The notes under the pieces are model-generated. The model saw only the letters and a program-made list of their open reading frames with translations. It ran no database searches and had not been told where the DNA came from. The translations under genes were made by a program, and so were the position numbers. A stretch of DNA of 47,610 nt from Streptomyces sp. S3(2020) (GTDB taxonomy: Bacteria; Actinomycetota; Actinomycetes; Streptomycetales; Streptomycetaceae). The stretch spans positions 1-47,610 of the forward strand of contig NZ_JABERD010000063.1 of the NCBI RefSeq assembly GCF_013044505.1. Reading direction: 5' to 3'. This document shows, piece after piece, positions 34,189 through 41,020 of this stretch (its first letter is position 1; every line of letters starts with the position of its first letter).

Positions 34189-34330
34189 CATGAGCGGCAT
34201 ACGGAAGGCGGTCGGCGGAGGCGCGGGGTGGCTCATCAACGGCACACGGACGGCCCTCGCCGGGGGCGAGGGTGATCGCATGGACAGCACGCGGAAGGCG
34301 GTCGCATGAGCGCCATACGGAGGACGGTCG
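34189..34330 (+). repeat. degenerate 26-bp repeats, each around an ATG-like triplet
   Basis: Four related 26-bp units start at 34189, 34233, 34279 and 34305, each of the form CATGAGCGGCATACGGAAGG then CGGTCG, and the merR start at 34331 continues the series with CATGAGCCGC. The last two units and the merR start are exactly 26 bp apart. A larger 44-bp unit (34171-34214 and 34261-34304) is repeated at 90 bp. Confidence 0.8.
34190..34309 (+). CDS. possible 39-aa leader peptide of three repeated heptads
   Basis: An open frame from ATG 34190 carries three versions of one short motif: MSGIRKAV, INGTRTAL and MDSTRKAV. It ends in a TGA that overlaps the next ATG (ATGA at 34306). An internal ATG at 34280 would give a 9-aa version. 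GGGCGAGGG about 12 bases upstream of 34190 is a weak ribosome site. Translation of this peptide could be coupled to merR. Function is unknown and it may not be translated. Confidence 0.35.
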   Translation: MSGIRKAVGGGAGWLINGTRTALAGGEGDRMDSTRKAVA

Positions 34331-34335
34331 CATGA
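34306..34335 (+). CDS. possible 9-aa micro-ORF overlapping merR start
   Basis: ATG 34306 begins MSAIRRTVA and its TGA (34333-34335) overlaps the merR ATG (34332) as ATGA. It is one unit of the 26-bp repeat. CGGAGGAC inside the micro-ORF lies about 10 bases before the merR ATG and is the likely merR ribosome site. Confidence 0.35.
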   Translation: MSAIRRTVA

Positions 34336-35279
34336 GCCGCGTCCAGGACCACCCGGCGCTCCGGATCGAGGATCTCGCCCACCTCAGCGGCGCCACCGTC
34401 CGCACCATCCGTGCCTACCAGGACCGCGGTCTGCTCCCCCGCCCCGAGCGCCGCGGCCGCGCCAACCTCTACTCCGACGCCCACCTCGTCCGCCTGCGCC
34501 AGATCGCCGACCTCCTCGACCGCGGCTACACCCTGGCCTCCATCAAGGAGCTCCTGGAGGCCTGGGACGCCGGTCGCGGACTCGGCGGGGTGCTCGGGCT
34601 GGTCGCCGAGGTCGACGGGCCGTGGAGCGACGAGGAGGCGGTACGGATCTCGCGCGCCGAGCTGGAGGAGCGGTTCGGCGGCACTCCTGACGACGCGGCC
34701 GTCGCCGACGCCGTGGAGCTCGGTGTGCTGGAGCCGGTGCCCGGCGACGGGGACTGCTTCCTCGTGCCGAGCCCCCAAGAGCTGGCCGTGGCCGTCGAGT
34801 TGCACGCGGCAGGGGTGCCGCTGTCGGCGATCTCCGGCCATCTGCGGGAGTTGAGGGGGCAGGTCGAGCACATCGCCGCCCGTTTCCTGGAGTTCACCAC
34901 CGAGCACGTCTTCGCCCGCTACCTCGACGGACCTCATCGCCCGACCGACGCGGACGCGGCCGAGGCGGCCTCTCTCGTGCGCCGGCTGCGGCCGCTGGCC
35001 CAGCAGACGGTGAACGCGGAACTCGCCCGTGCGATGCGGCTGTTGGCCGTGCGGCAGCTTCGGCAGCACCTGGGTTCGGGTGAGGGCCCGCCTGAGCCGC
35101 TTTCGTCACGCTCCGTGTCTCTGCCCGAGGAGACAATGCGGGCGGTGGAGGGGCTGGTTGGCGCGGAGGATGTGGCGGAGTTCATCGCGCTGGCGGCTGA
35201 ACGGGAGGTGCGGGCAAGGGGGTTGGATGCGCTCACGTCAAAGCGACTGCCCCCAGTCGATCTTGACGAACAGGCCTGA
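34332..35279 (+). CDS. MerR family transcriptional regulator
   Basis: A 315-residue regulator with an N-terminal MerR helix-turn-helix and wing (about 10-78: RIEDLAHLSGATVRTIRAYQ, then RGRANLYSDAHLVRLRQIADL). A long effector-type C-terminal region (about 85-315) has no recognisable ligand domain. There are no metal-binding Cys, so it is not a classical metal sensor. Start ATG 34332 follows GGAGG inside the upstream micro-ORF. The repeated leader sequence upstream is unusual. It is downstream of the EphD-like gene on the same strand, after a 290-bp spacer. Confidence 0.87.
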   Translation: MSRVQDHPALRIEDLAHLSGATVRTIRAYQDRGLLPRPERRGRANLYSDAHLVRLRQIADLLDRGYTLASIKELLEAWDAGRGLGGVLGLVAEVDGPWSDEEAVRISRAELEERFGGTPDDAAVADAVELGVLEPVPGDGDCFLVPSPQELAVAVELHAAGVPLSAISGHLRELRGQVEHIAARFLEFTTEHVFARYLDGPHRPTDADAAEAASLVRRLRPLAQQTVNAELARAMRLLAVRQLRQHLGSGEGPPEPLSSRSVSLPEETMRAVEGLVGAEDVAEFIALAAEREVRARGLDALTSKRLPPVDLDEQA

Positions 35280-35291
35280 CACGACGGTGAG

Positions 35292-35345
35292 TTATCCACA
35301 GAAACGCCAAGTAACCTGTGGATAACTACACTTGGTTGTGGATCA
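35292..35345. promoter_or_regulatory. three DnaA boxes in the merR-kptA spacer
   Basis: TTATCCACA is perfect at 35292-35300, its inverse TGTGGATAA is perfect at 35317-35325, and a one-mismatch inverse copy lies at 35337-35345. They are packed in 54 bp of AT-rich spacer upstream of kptA. Confidence 0.75.
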
Positions 35346-35401
35346 AACCTCAGCGTCAAAACAAAATGCGTGATGCGTGTCTCTCCCGTCATGCTGAGCG
35401 G

Positions 35402-35950
35402 ATGGACGAAAGACGCACCGTGAAGGTGTCGAAGTACCTCTCGAAACACCTGCGCCATCAACCCGAGCGGATCGGCCTCGTCCTCGACGAGGCCGGCTGG
35501 GTCGAGATCGACGTACTGATCGCCGCGGCCGCCGCGCACGGCTTCCGGTTCACCCGCGAGGAACTGGACCATGTGGTCGCCGCCAACGACAAGAAGCGCT
35601 TCGCGGTCGAGGGCGCCCGGATCCGTGCCAGCCAGGGTCACAGCATCGAGGTGGACCTCGGACTGCCCCCGGCGACCCCACCGCCGTACCTCTACCACGG
35701 CACCGTGGACCGCTACCTGGACGCGATCCGCACCGAGGGCCTCACGCCCATGAACCGGCACGACGTGCACCTCTCGGCCGACCGCGAGACGGCGACCCGG
35801 GTCGGGGCCCGCCGCGGCCGCCCCGTCGTGCTCTCCGTGGACACCGGCGCCATGGACCGCGACGGCCACGTCTTCCACGTCAGCGCGAACGGGGTGTGGC
35901 TGACGAAGGCGGTGCCGCCGGAGTACCTGAGGTTTCCCGCGTCCCACTGA
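35402..35950 (+). CDS. kptA: RNA 2'-phosphotransferase (KptA/Tpt1)
   Basis: A 182-residue Tpt1 homologue that transfers an internal RNA 2'-phosphate to NAD+, giving ADP-ribose 1'',2''-cyclic phosphate. The N-terminal RNA-binding lobe has SKYLSKHLRHQPE with the catalytic Arg, and the C-terminal ADP-ribosyltransferase lobe has LYHGTVDRYLDAI, HDVHLSADRETA and RRGRPVVLSVD with the remaining His and Arg residues. Bacteria lack the tRNA-splicing pathway that makes this substrate in eukaryotes, so the natural role is unsettled. ATG 35402 starts the conserved region. There is no operon partner. Confidence 0.92.
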   Translation: MDERRTVKVSKYLSKHLRHQPERIGLVLDEAGWVEIDVLIAAAAAHGFRFTREELDHVVAANDKKRFAVEGARIRASQGHSIEVDLGLPPATPPPYLYHGTVDRYLDAIRTEGLTPMNRHDVHLSADRETATRVGARRGRPVVLSVDTGAMDRDGHVFHVSANGVWLTKAVPPEYLRFPASH

Positions 35951-35975
35951 CCCGGCCTCCGGCATGATCAGTGGT

Positions 35976-36431
35976 ATGGACCACCGCGCAATCCACCTCC
36001 CCACCACCGAGGCCGCCGTCACCGCCCTGCGCGCCCTCGCCACCGAGTACGCACTCGAGATCGAGGTGACCCACGACATCGGCGCCGACCAGACCTCGCG
36101 CCGCAGCGCCGCGGGCATCGGTGTCACCACCGACCCGGACGGCTCCCTGCCCCACGAGGCGTACGTCGAGCTCGGTGGCCGGCCACGGGTGGACGTACGG
36201 CTGTTTCCGGACGACGATGCGCTGATCACCGTCGACGGCGTGGAATGCCCCGACATCGCCCGTGACGACGTGCCCGCCTTCCTCCGCGCCCTCTACGACG
36301 GCCACGCCTGGGTGAAGGTGCGCCGCTTCCCGCCGGGCAACTATCTGATGGTCCCGCTGCCGGGCGACCGCGTACACAAGGAGTTCATCCTGGTCGGGCT
36401 CAGCCCGTGGCTCAGCGGCCGAGGGCGATGA
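35976..36431 (+). CDS. conserved hypothetical protein, 151 aa
   Basis: A small soluble protein with the stretches EYALEIEVTHDIGADQ, VTTDPDGSLPHEAYVELGG and WVKVRRFPPGNYLMVPLPGD. I recognise no family. Start ATG 35976 lies 26 bases after the kptA stop, and an in-frame ATG at 35964 has no better support. It ends 12 bases before the parS site. Confidence 0.65.
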   Translation: MDHRAIHLPTTEAAVTALRALATEYALEIEVTHDIGADQTSRRSAAGIGVTTDPDGSLPHEAYVELGGRPRVDVRLFPDDDALITVDGVECPDIARDDVPAFLRALYDGHAWVKVRRFPPGNYLMVPLPGDRVHKEFILVGLSPWLSGRGR

Positions 36432-36443
36432 CCGTCGGTCACT

Positions 36444-36457
36444 GTTTCACGTGAAAC
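36444..36457. promoter_or_regulatory. perfect parS (ParB binding site)
   Basis: GTTTCACGTGAAAC is an exact 14-bp palindromic match to the bacterial parS consensus. In Streptomyces such sites crowd around oriC and nucleate ParB complexes that segregate chromosomes during sporulation. It lies in the spacer before the truncated oxidoreductase gene. Confidence 0.95.
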
Positions 36458-36470
36458 AGGTTTGTCCGCA

Positions 36471-36476
36471 TACGCT
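36471..36476 (+). promoter_or_regulatory. -10 box TACGCT before the truncated oxidoreductase
   Basis: TACGCT lies 6 bases before ATG 36483 with no Shine-Dalgarno sequence, so the gene was probably leaderless. The inverted paralogue has the same arrangement. Confidence 0.5.
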
Positions 36477-36482
36477 CGAACC

Positions 36483-36737
36483 ATGAGTCTGCGTCTGAGC
36501 ACCGTGATCCTCCCGTACCGCCGCTGGCACGAGGGGAGCCGTGAGGCATGGCAGCGCGCGGAGCAGCTGGGCTTCCACACCGCGTACACCTACGACCACC
36601 TGTCCTGGCGCAGCTTCCGGGACGGCCCGTGGTTCGGTGCCGTGCCGACGCTGACCGCTGCCGCGGCCGTCACCGACCATCTGCGGCTGGGCACGCTGGT
36701 GACCTCAGTCAAGGCTTTTTCGCCTATCGCAGTGTGA
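36483..36737 (+). pseudogene. LLM class flavin-dependent oxidoreductase, 5' fragment
   Basis: The first about 76 codons are nearly identical to the intact paralogue at 36847-37761 (shared MSLRLSTVILPYRRWHEG and LRLGTLVTS). After LGTLVTS (near 36708) the reading switches to unrelated residues and stops at 36735-36737, so about three quarters of the F420 or FMN-dependent barrel is gone. It cannot form the fold. In a short stretch immediately after the break, the minus strand reads LSADKRRRLRGDLFRLVTLR then a stop at 36724-36726, possibly the tail of another broken gene. Confidence 0.85.
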
Positions 36738-36764
36738 CCAGGCGAAATAGATCCCCTCGCAGTC

Positions 36765-36783
36765 TCCGCCGCTTGTCGGCGGA
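36765..36783 (-). terminator. candidate terminator after the intact LLM oxidoreductase
   Basis: TCCGCCG-CTTGT-CGGCGGA forms a 7-bp stem with a 5-base loop, 63 bases downstream of the intact oxidoreductase stop (minus strand). Confidence 0.4.
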
Positions 36784-36846
36784 CAACGCCGACCACCCAG
36801 CCCGTCGCCCAGTGCCTCGGCAAGAGTGTTGGTCGGACACGAAGCG

Positions 36847-37761
36847 TCAGCCCAATTGCGCGAGGGCCTCGGTGGCAATGCGCTCGAAGGTGTCCGTGTC
36901 GGCGGCGAAGTCCGTATCCGGGATCGGCCAGTGGATGACGATCTCGGTGAAGCCGAGCTCCTTGTGCCTGCCCGCGAATTCGACGAAGGCGTCGAGGGAC
37001 TCCAGGGGACCGCTGCGGTCCGGCGTGAAACCGGTCAGCAGGACCTTGTCCATGGCTTCGGCGTCGCGGCCGATGTCCGCGCATGCCTTTCCCAGCTTGT
37101 CCACCTGGTCACGCAGAGCCTGGCGGGACTGCTCGGGGGTGCCCGCCTCGTACAGCTTGGGGTCGCCCGTGGTCACCCACGCCTGGCCGTGGCGCGCGGC
37201 GAGCCGCAGTCCACGCGGGCCGGTGGCAGCCACAGCGAACGGCAGCCGGGGGCGCTGCACGCAGCCAGGGATGTTGCGCGCCTCATGTGCCGCGTAGAAG
37301 TCGCCGGCGTAGGAGACACTGTTCGTCCCGTCCTCTGTCAGCAGCCGGTCGAGCAGCGGCACGAACTCCGCGAACCGGTCGGCACGCTCGCGTGGGGTCC
37401 AGGGCTCCTGACCGAGCACGGTGGCGTCGAAGCCATTGCCACCCGCGCCGATACCCAGCGTGATTCGACCGCCGGAAATGTCGTCCAGCGAGATCAGTTC
37501 CTTGGCCAGGGTCACCGGATGCCTGAAATTGGGCGACGTGACGAGGGTTCCCAAGCGTATCTGCTCGGTGAAGCCCGCGGCGGCGGTGAGTGTCGGTATC
37601 GCCCCGAACCAGGGACCATCACGGAAAGGGACGCGCCAGGACAGATGGTCGTAGGTGTACGCGGTGTGGAAGCCGAGCTGCTCCGTGCGCTGCCATGCCT
37701 CACGGCCTCCTTCGTGCCAGCGGCGGTACGGGAGGATCACGGTGCTCAGACGCAGACTCAT
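36847..37761 (-). CDS. LLM class flavin/F420-dependent oxidoreductase
   Basis: A 304-residue luciferase-like barrel protein. Family features are MSLRLSTVILPYRRW, the YTYDHLSWR segment (F420/FMN pocket), LRLGTLVTSPNFRHPVTLAKE, DDISGGRITLGIGAGGN and WVTTGDPKLYE. Streptomyces members mostly use F420. The substrate is unknown. A TAGGCT box lies 7 bases before the ATG (37769-37774, minus strand), so it is probably leaderless. It is the inverted intact paralogue of the fragment at 36483-36737. Confidence 0.88.
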   Translation of the reverse strand: MSLRLSTVILPYRRWHEGGREAWQRTEQLGFHTAYTYDHLSWRVPFRDGPWFGAIPTLTAAAGFTEQIRLGTLVTSPNFRHPVTLAKELISLDDISGGRITLGIGAGGNGFDATVLGQEPWTPRERADRFAEFVPLLDRLLTEDGTNSVSYAGDFYAAHEARNIPGCVQRPRLPFAVAATGPRGLRLAARHGQAWVTTGDPKLYEAGTPEQSRQALRDQVDKLGKACADIGRDAEAMDKVLLTGFTPDRSGPLESLDAFVEFAGRHKELGFTEIVIHWPIPDTDFAADTDTFERIATEALAQLG

Positions 37762-37975
37762 GTCCCCGAGCCTACGGTGCCGCTCGGCGCGTCCGCGAAG
37801 GTCATACTCACGGTCGGCCACGGTTCGTACCGAACCGCCGAGGACTCGGGGCCCCGGGACAGGCCGGGAAACGCAGATCGGGGCAGCCTGAATCTTCAGC
37901 GGATTGGTTTGCCTCCCAGCGCGAGTAGGGCTGCTACGGCAGAGACGAGCGAGCGCGAGTGCGATGAGCAGGCAC

Positions 37976-38004
37976 GCGCCCCTGGGAATGTGACACAGGG
38001 GCGC
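37976..38004 (-). terminator. terminator of the SulP gene fragment
   Basis: A perfect 9-bp stem, GCGCCCCTG (37976-37984) with CAGGGGCGC (37996-38004), with an 11-base loop, starts 19 bases after the stop of the minus-strand SulP fragment. The 37.8-38.0 kb spacer holds nothing else I can name. Confidence 0.7.
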
Positions 38005-38023
38005 CCCGTGGAGAGTGGTTCGG

Positions 38024-38665
38024 TCAGTGGCTGGCTGTCAGTTCGCCGCTGAGCCGGCCGTGGAGGTGGGCGCTGGGTGCGTTCAGGCCGGTGATCTCCA
38101 CCGTCTTGCCGCGCTGGGCGTACTTGGTCTCGATCGCGTCCAGGGCGGCGACGGAGGAGGCGTCCCAGATGTGGGCGGTCGACAGGTCGATGACGACCTT
38201 GTCCGGGTCGGTGGCGTAGTTGAACTGGCCGACGAGGTCGTTGGAGGAGGCGAAGAACAGCTCGCCGGTGACCCGGTAGACGACGGTGGCGTGGTCGGGG
38301 TCGGTGACGGCGGTGACCTCGGCGAGGTGGGCGACGCGCTTGGCGAAGACGACCATCGCGGTGATGGAGCCGACGACGACGCCGATGGCGAGGTTGTGGG
38401 TGGCGACCACGCACGCGACGGTGACCGCCATGACGGTGATCTCCCCGGTCGGCATCCGCTTCAGGGTCTTCGGCGCGATGGAGTGCCAGTCGAAGGTCGC
38501 AAACGACACCATGACCATCACCGCGACCAGGGCGGCCATGGGGATGTCGGAGACGACCGGCCCGAAGACGATGCACAGCACCATCAGGAACGCACCCGCC
38601 AGGAACGTCGACAGACGAGTGCGGGCGCCGGACACCTTCACGTTGATCATCGTCTGGCCGATCAT
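38024..38665 (-). pseudogene. SulP anion transporter, C-terminal fragment with STAS domain
   Basis: About 213 codons of a SulP-family transporter remain. The fragment starts at MIGQTMINVKVSGARTR, which is internal in full-length SulP proteins (about 500 residues). It continues through the last membrane helices (FLAGAFLMVLCIVFGPVV, MAALVAVMVMVSF, VMAVTVACVVATHNLAIGV) into a STAS domain (about 120-205: VYRVTGELFFASS, VVIDLSTAHIWDASSV). The N-terminal half is missing and the break abuts the LuxR fragment at 38665/38666. It could be translated from the ATG at 38665 but would lack most of the transport core. Confidence 0.85.
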
Positions 38666-39244
38666 GGGCTGGAGGCGTTGTCGCTGGTACGGCGCCTGTC
38701 GCCCGAGGTTCTGATCACCGATTTCCGGCTGGCGGGGATGTCGGGCCTGGAACTCGCCACGCAGGTGACCGGTGATTCCTTCGGCGGGCCTGCGCCGGAG
38801 GTTCTCATGTTCAGCACGCGCACCGACGACGTGTCGGTCATGCAGGCCCTGGGGGCGGGTGCGTACGGGTATCTGGTGAAGGAGACGCCACCGGCCGAGG
38901 TGATCCGTGCGGTGCGCGCACTGGCCGTGGGCGAGGCCGCCGCCACCGGCATGGTGACGCGGCGGTTGATCGACTGGCTGTTCTGGCGGCATGCCAAACC
39001 CGTGGCCGCTTCCCAGGACAAGCTTGGCACGCTGACCCCGCGGGAGCGTGAGGCGCTGTTGCTGGTGGCGGCGGGTCTGTCGGACGAGGAGATCTCCCGG
39101 AAGCTGACGCTGCAGGTGACCACGGTCCGCTCGCATCTGTATCACCTGCGGCAGAAGCTCGGTGTGCGGGACCGTGCGCAGCTGATCGTCTTCGCCTACC
39201 AGTCCGGCTTCAGCGTGCCCACGGCTCCCTTGCAGCCGCAGTGA
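38666..39244 (+). pseudogene. LuxR/NarL-type response regulator lacking its N-terminus
   Basis: The frame enters at GLEALSLVRRLSPEVL, which is about 45 residues into a normal receiver domain. The first acidic pocket is missing, but the phosphoacceptor region survives as VLITDFRLAGMSGLEL (Asp present), with the KETPP switch Lys. An intact NarL helix-turn-helix follows (about 130-185: LTPREREALLLVAAGLSDEE). No start codon or ribosome site lies before the truncated domain; an internal ATG at 38738 is unlikely to give function. It is divergent from the SulP fragment, and both lost their 5' ends at the same point. No histidine kinase is present. Confidence 0.85.
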
Positions 39245-39251
39245 CGGGCGC

Positions 39252-40433
39252 TCATCCCGGTGCGGCTGCGGTGCGGGCGGCGGTCCAGAACAGGGCCAGC
39301 CCGGCCAGGCTGACCAGCGCCACCAGGACGGTCGCGGCCGTCCAGCCGGTGTGGGTGATGGCGAAGCCGAAGACGGGCGGGCCGAAGAGGCTGCCCAGAC
39401 AACCCGCCTGGTTGAGCAGGCCGTAGCCGCGGCGCAGCGCGTGCGGGGAATGCGCGAGGGTGGGCATGCTGGCGTAGAGCGCGGCGAGGACGAGCCCGTT
39501 GGCTGCCATCAGCACGGCGGCCCCCGCGGTGATCGCCGCCCAGGGGGCTGTCTGGTAGATAACGACGGCGGCCAATGGCATGGCGAGCGTGCCCAGGGCG
39601 AGTTGGCGAGGGGCGAGTCCCCGGTGCATGAGCAGGCCGGCCGTCAGCCCGCCGGGAACGCTGGCCAGGGACACGGCGGCTGTGGTGGCGCTGCCCAGGG
39701 TGGCGGAGATGTCGCGGTGGTCGGCGAGGTCGGGCAGGAGGGCGATCGCGGTGACCCCGAGCAGGGCGATGAGGCTGAAGGACACCGACAGCCACAGCAC
39801 CGGCCCGAGCCCTCCGGAGGGCTCGGCCTGCCGGCGGGCACCCCCGCTGGTGGTGCCGGTCAGCCAGGCGAGGGCGCCGACGAGCGGTAGCACGGCCGGG
39901 ATCACGGTCAGTGCGGCGGTCAGCCGCCATCCCAGGACGCCGGTGAAGGTGCCGGCGGCGGAGGCGAGCGCCATGCCGACCGGGATGAACGTGCTCCACA
40001 GGGCGAGCGCCCCGCGTTCCGTGCCGGGCCCGCACCGGGCGGACAGCACCAGCGGCCCGGTGATCACGACGAGCAGGTAGCCGCAGCCCTCCAGCGCGCG
40101 TGCGGCGTAGAGCAGCGGCGCCGAGGGGGAGACGACCTCCAGGACCCCGCCCGCCAGCATGACGGCGAGTCCCGCGCTGAGCACCCGGCCGAGGTCACCG
40201 CGGGCGATCCACAGCCCGGCGGGCAGGGCGGCGACCGCTCCCACCACCGTGATGCCGGATACCAGCCACCCGAACGCCGCCAGCGAGAGCCCGAAGTGGT
40301 CCCGGATGTCGGAGCTGAGGGGGATGAAGCGTCCCAGCGCCATGCCGGCCGTCACGCCGGCCGCGTAGACGAGGGCGACGGTGCCGCGTTCGGGGAGGAG
40401 GCGCCGTTCGACGCGTAGTGCCTGGGTGCTCAT
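39252..40433 (-). CDS. MFS transporter, third gene of the radical SAM operon
   Basis: A 393-residue protein with 12 predicted helices of the AraJ/sugar-efflux type. Helix 1 begins VALVYAAGVTAGMALGR, and the helix 2-3 loop reads ALPAGLWIARGDLGRVLSAG, a degenerate MFS signature. It is likely the exporter of whatever the two upstream enzymes make or modify (inference). ATG 40433 overlaps the stop of the phosphoribosyltransferase-like gene by four bases (ATGA), so its translation is coupled. It converges with the LuxR fragment. Confidence 0.85.
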   Translation of the reverse strand: MSTQALRVERRLLPERGTVALVYAAGVTAGMALGRFIPLSSDIRDHFGLSLAAFGWLVSGITVVGAVAALPAGLWIARGDLGRVLSAGLAVMLAGGVLEVVSPSAPLLYAARALEGCGYLLVVITGPLVLSARCGPGTERGALALWSTFIPVGMALASAAGTFTGVLGWRLTAALTVIPAVLPLVGALAWLTGTTSGGARRQAEPSGGLGPVLWLSVSFSLIALLGVTAIALLPDLADHRDISATLGSATTAAVSLASVPGGLTAGLLMHRGLAPRQLALGTLAMPLAAVVIYQTAPWAAITAGAAVLMAANGLVLAALYASMPTLAHSPHALRRGYGLLNQAGCLGSLFGPPVFGFAITHTGWTAATVLVALVSLAGLALFWTAARTAAAPG

Positions 40434-41020
40434 GCAGAGGCATTCCGTAGGAAGAGGGAAACACCGCTGAACAAGTCCCCGGCGTCGAGTTCGCCGAGGT
40501 CCGGTGTCACGACATCGCCGTCCAGCGCCTCGTGCAGCCGGAAGCCCAGCACATCGATGCCCTCGCCGGTCAGCGTGCGTGTGGCCCGCTCGGACGAACA
40601 CAGGACGGCGGCCGTATGCCGGGAGATGTCGCACGAGTCCGCCAGCACCTGCCGGGCGGCGAGCACGGTTCCGCCCGTCGCGGCCACGCAGTCGATGAGT
40701 ACGGCGACGTCGTACACAGGCCGGCCCGGCGGGGTGAGGTAGCGACACTGCGCCTGGCCCCAGGTGTCGCGTTCCATGCCGAGCAGGCAGAAGTCCGTGT
40801 GCGCGAAGGGTGCGGCGAAGCCGGGGTAGAGCAGCATGCCGCCGCGCAGCACGATCACGCAGAGCACCGTCGCGTCGTCGGGCAGGCTGGCCCGTGTGGC
40901 GTCGGCCAGCACCCGGCTCAGCTCGAAGATGCCCTGCCTGACCTGCTCCGGCTCGGTGCCGGGGGCCACCAGCGTGCGGTAGATGCCGGCCGGGGCGACC
41001 GCCCTCGCGCGGGCGCTCAC
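40430..41020 (-). CDS. uracil phosphoribosyltransferase-like protein
   Basis: A 196-residue type I phosphoribosyltransferase resembling UPRT. The PRPP loop is VAVLIDCVAATGGTVLAA (ATGGT at 114-118). The LRGGMLLYPGFA segment matches the second PRPP-contact strand. Near the C-terminus TPDLGELDAGDLF matches the uracil-binding PGLGDAGDR loop, with Leu/Phe changes that could alter base choice. UPRT makes UMP from uracil and PRPP; a dedicated copy between a radical SAM enzyme and an exporter suggests secondary metabolism of a nucleobase (inference). GTG 41020 overlaps the radical SAM stop (GTGA). Confidence 0.82.
   Translation of the reverse strand: MSARARAVAPAGIYRTLVAPGTEPEQVRQGIFELSRVLADATRASLPDDATVLCVIVLRGGMLLYPGFAAPFAHTDFCLLGMERDTWGQAQCRYLTPPGRPVYDVAVLIDCVAATGGTVLAARQVLADSCDISRHTAAVLCSSERATRTLTGEGIDVLGFRLHEALDGDVVTPDLGELDAGDLFSGVSLFLRNASA

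Noticed and set aside
32428..34290. A 620-aa minus-strand frame opposite the EphD-like fusion.
   Set aside because: The plus-strand protein has intact hydrolase and dehydrogenase motifs, so the other is a shadow.
36443..36458. Possible transcriptional operator palindrome before the LLM gene.
   Set aside because: The sequence is an exact parS; an additional operator role is not needed to explain it.
36590..37084. A 164-aa minus-strand frame spanning the end of the intact LLM gene and the truncated copy.
   Set aside because: It is in a different frame from the real gene and runs through the rearrangement scar without family features.
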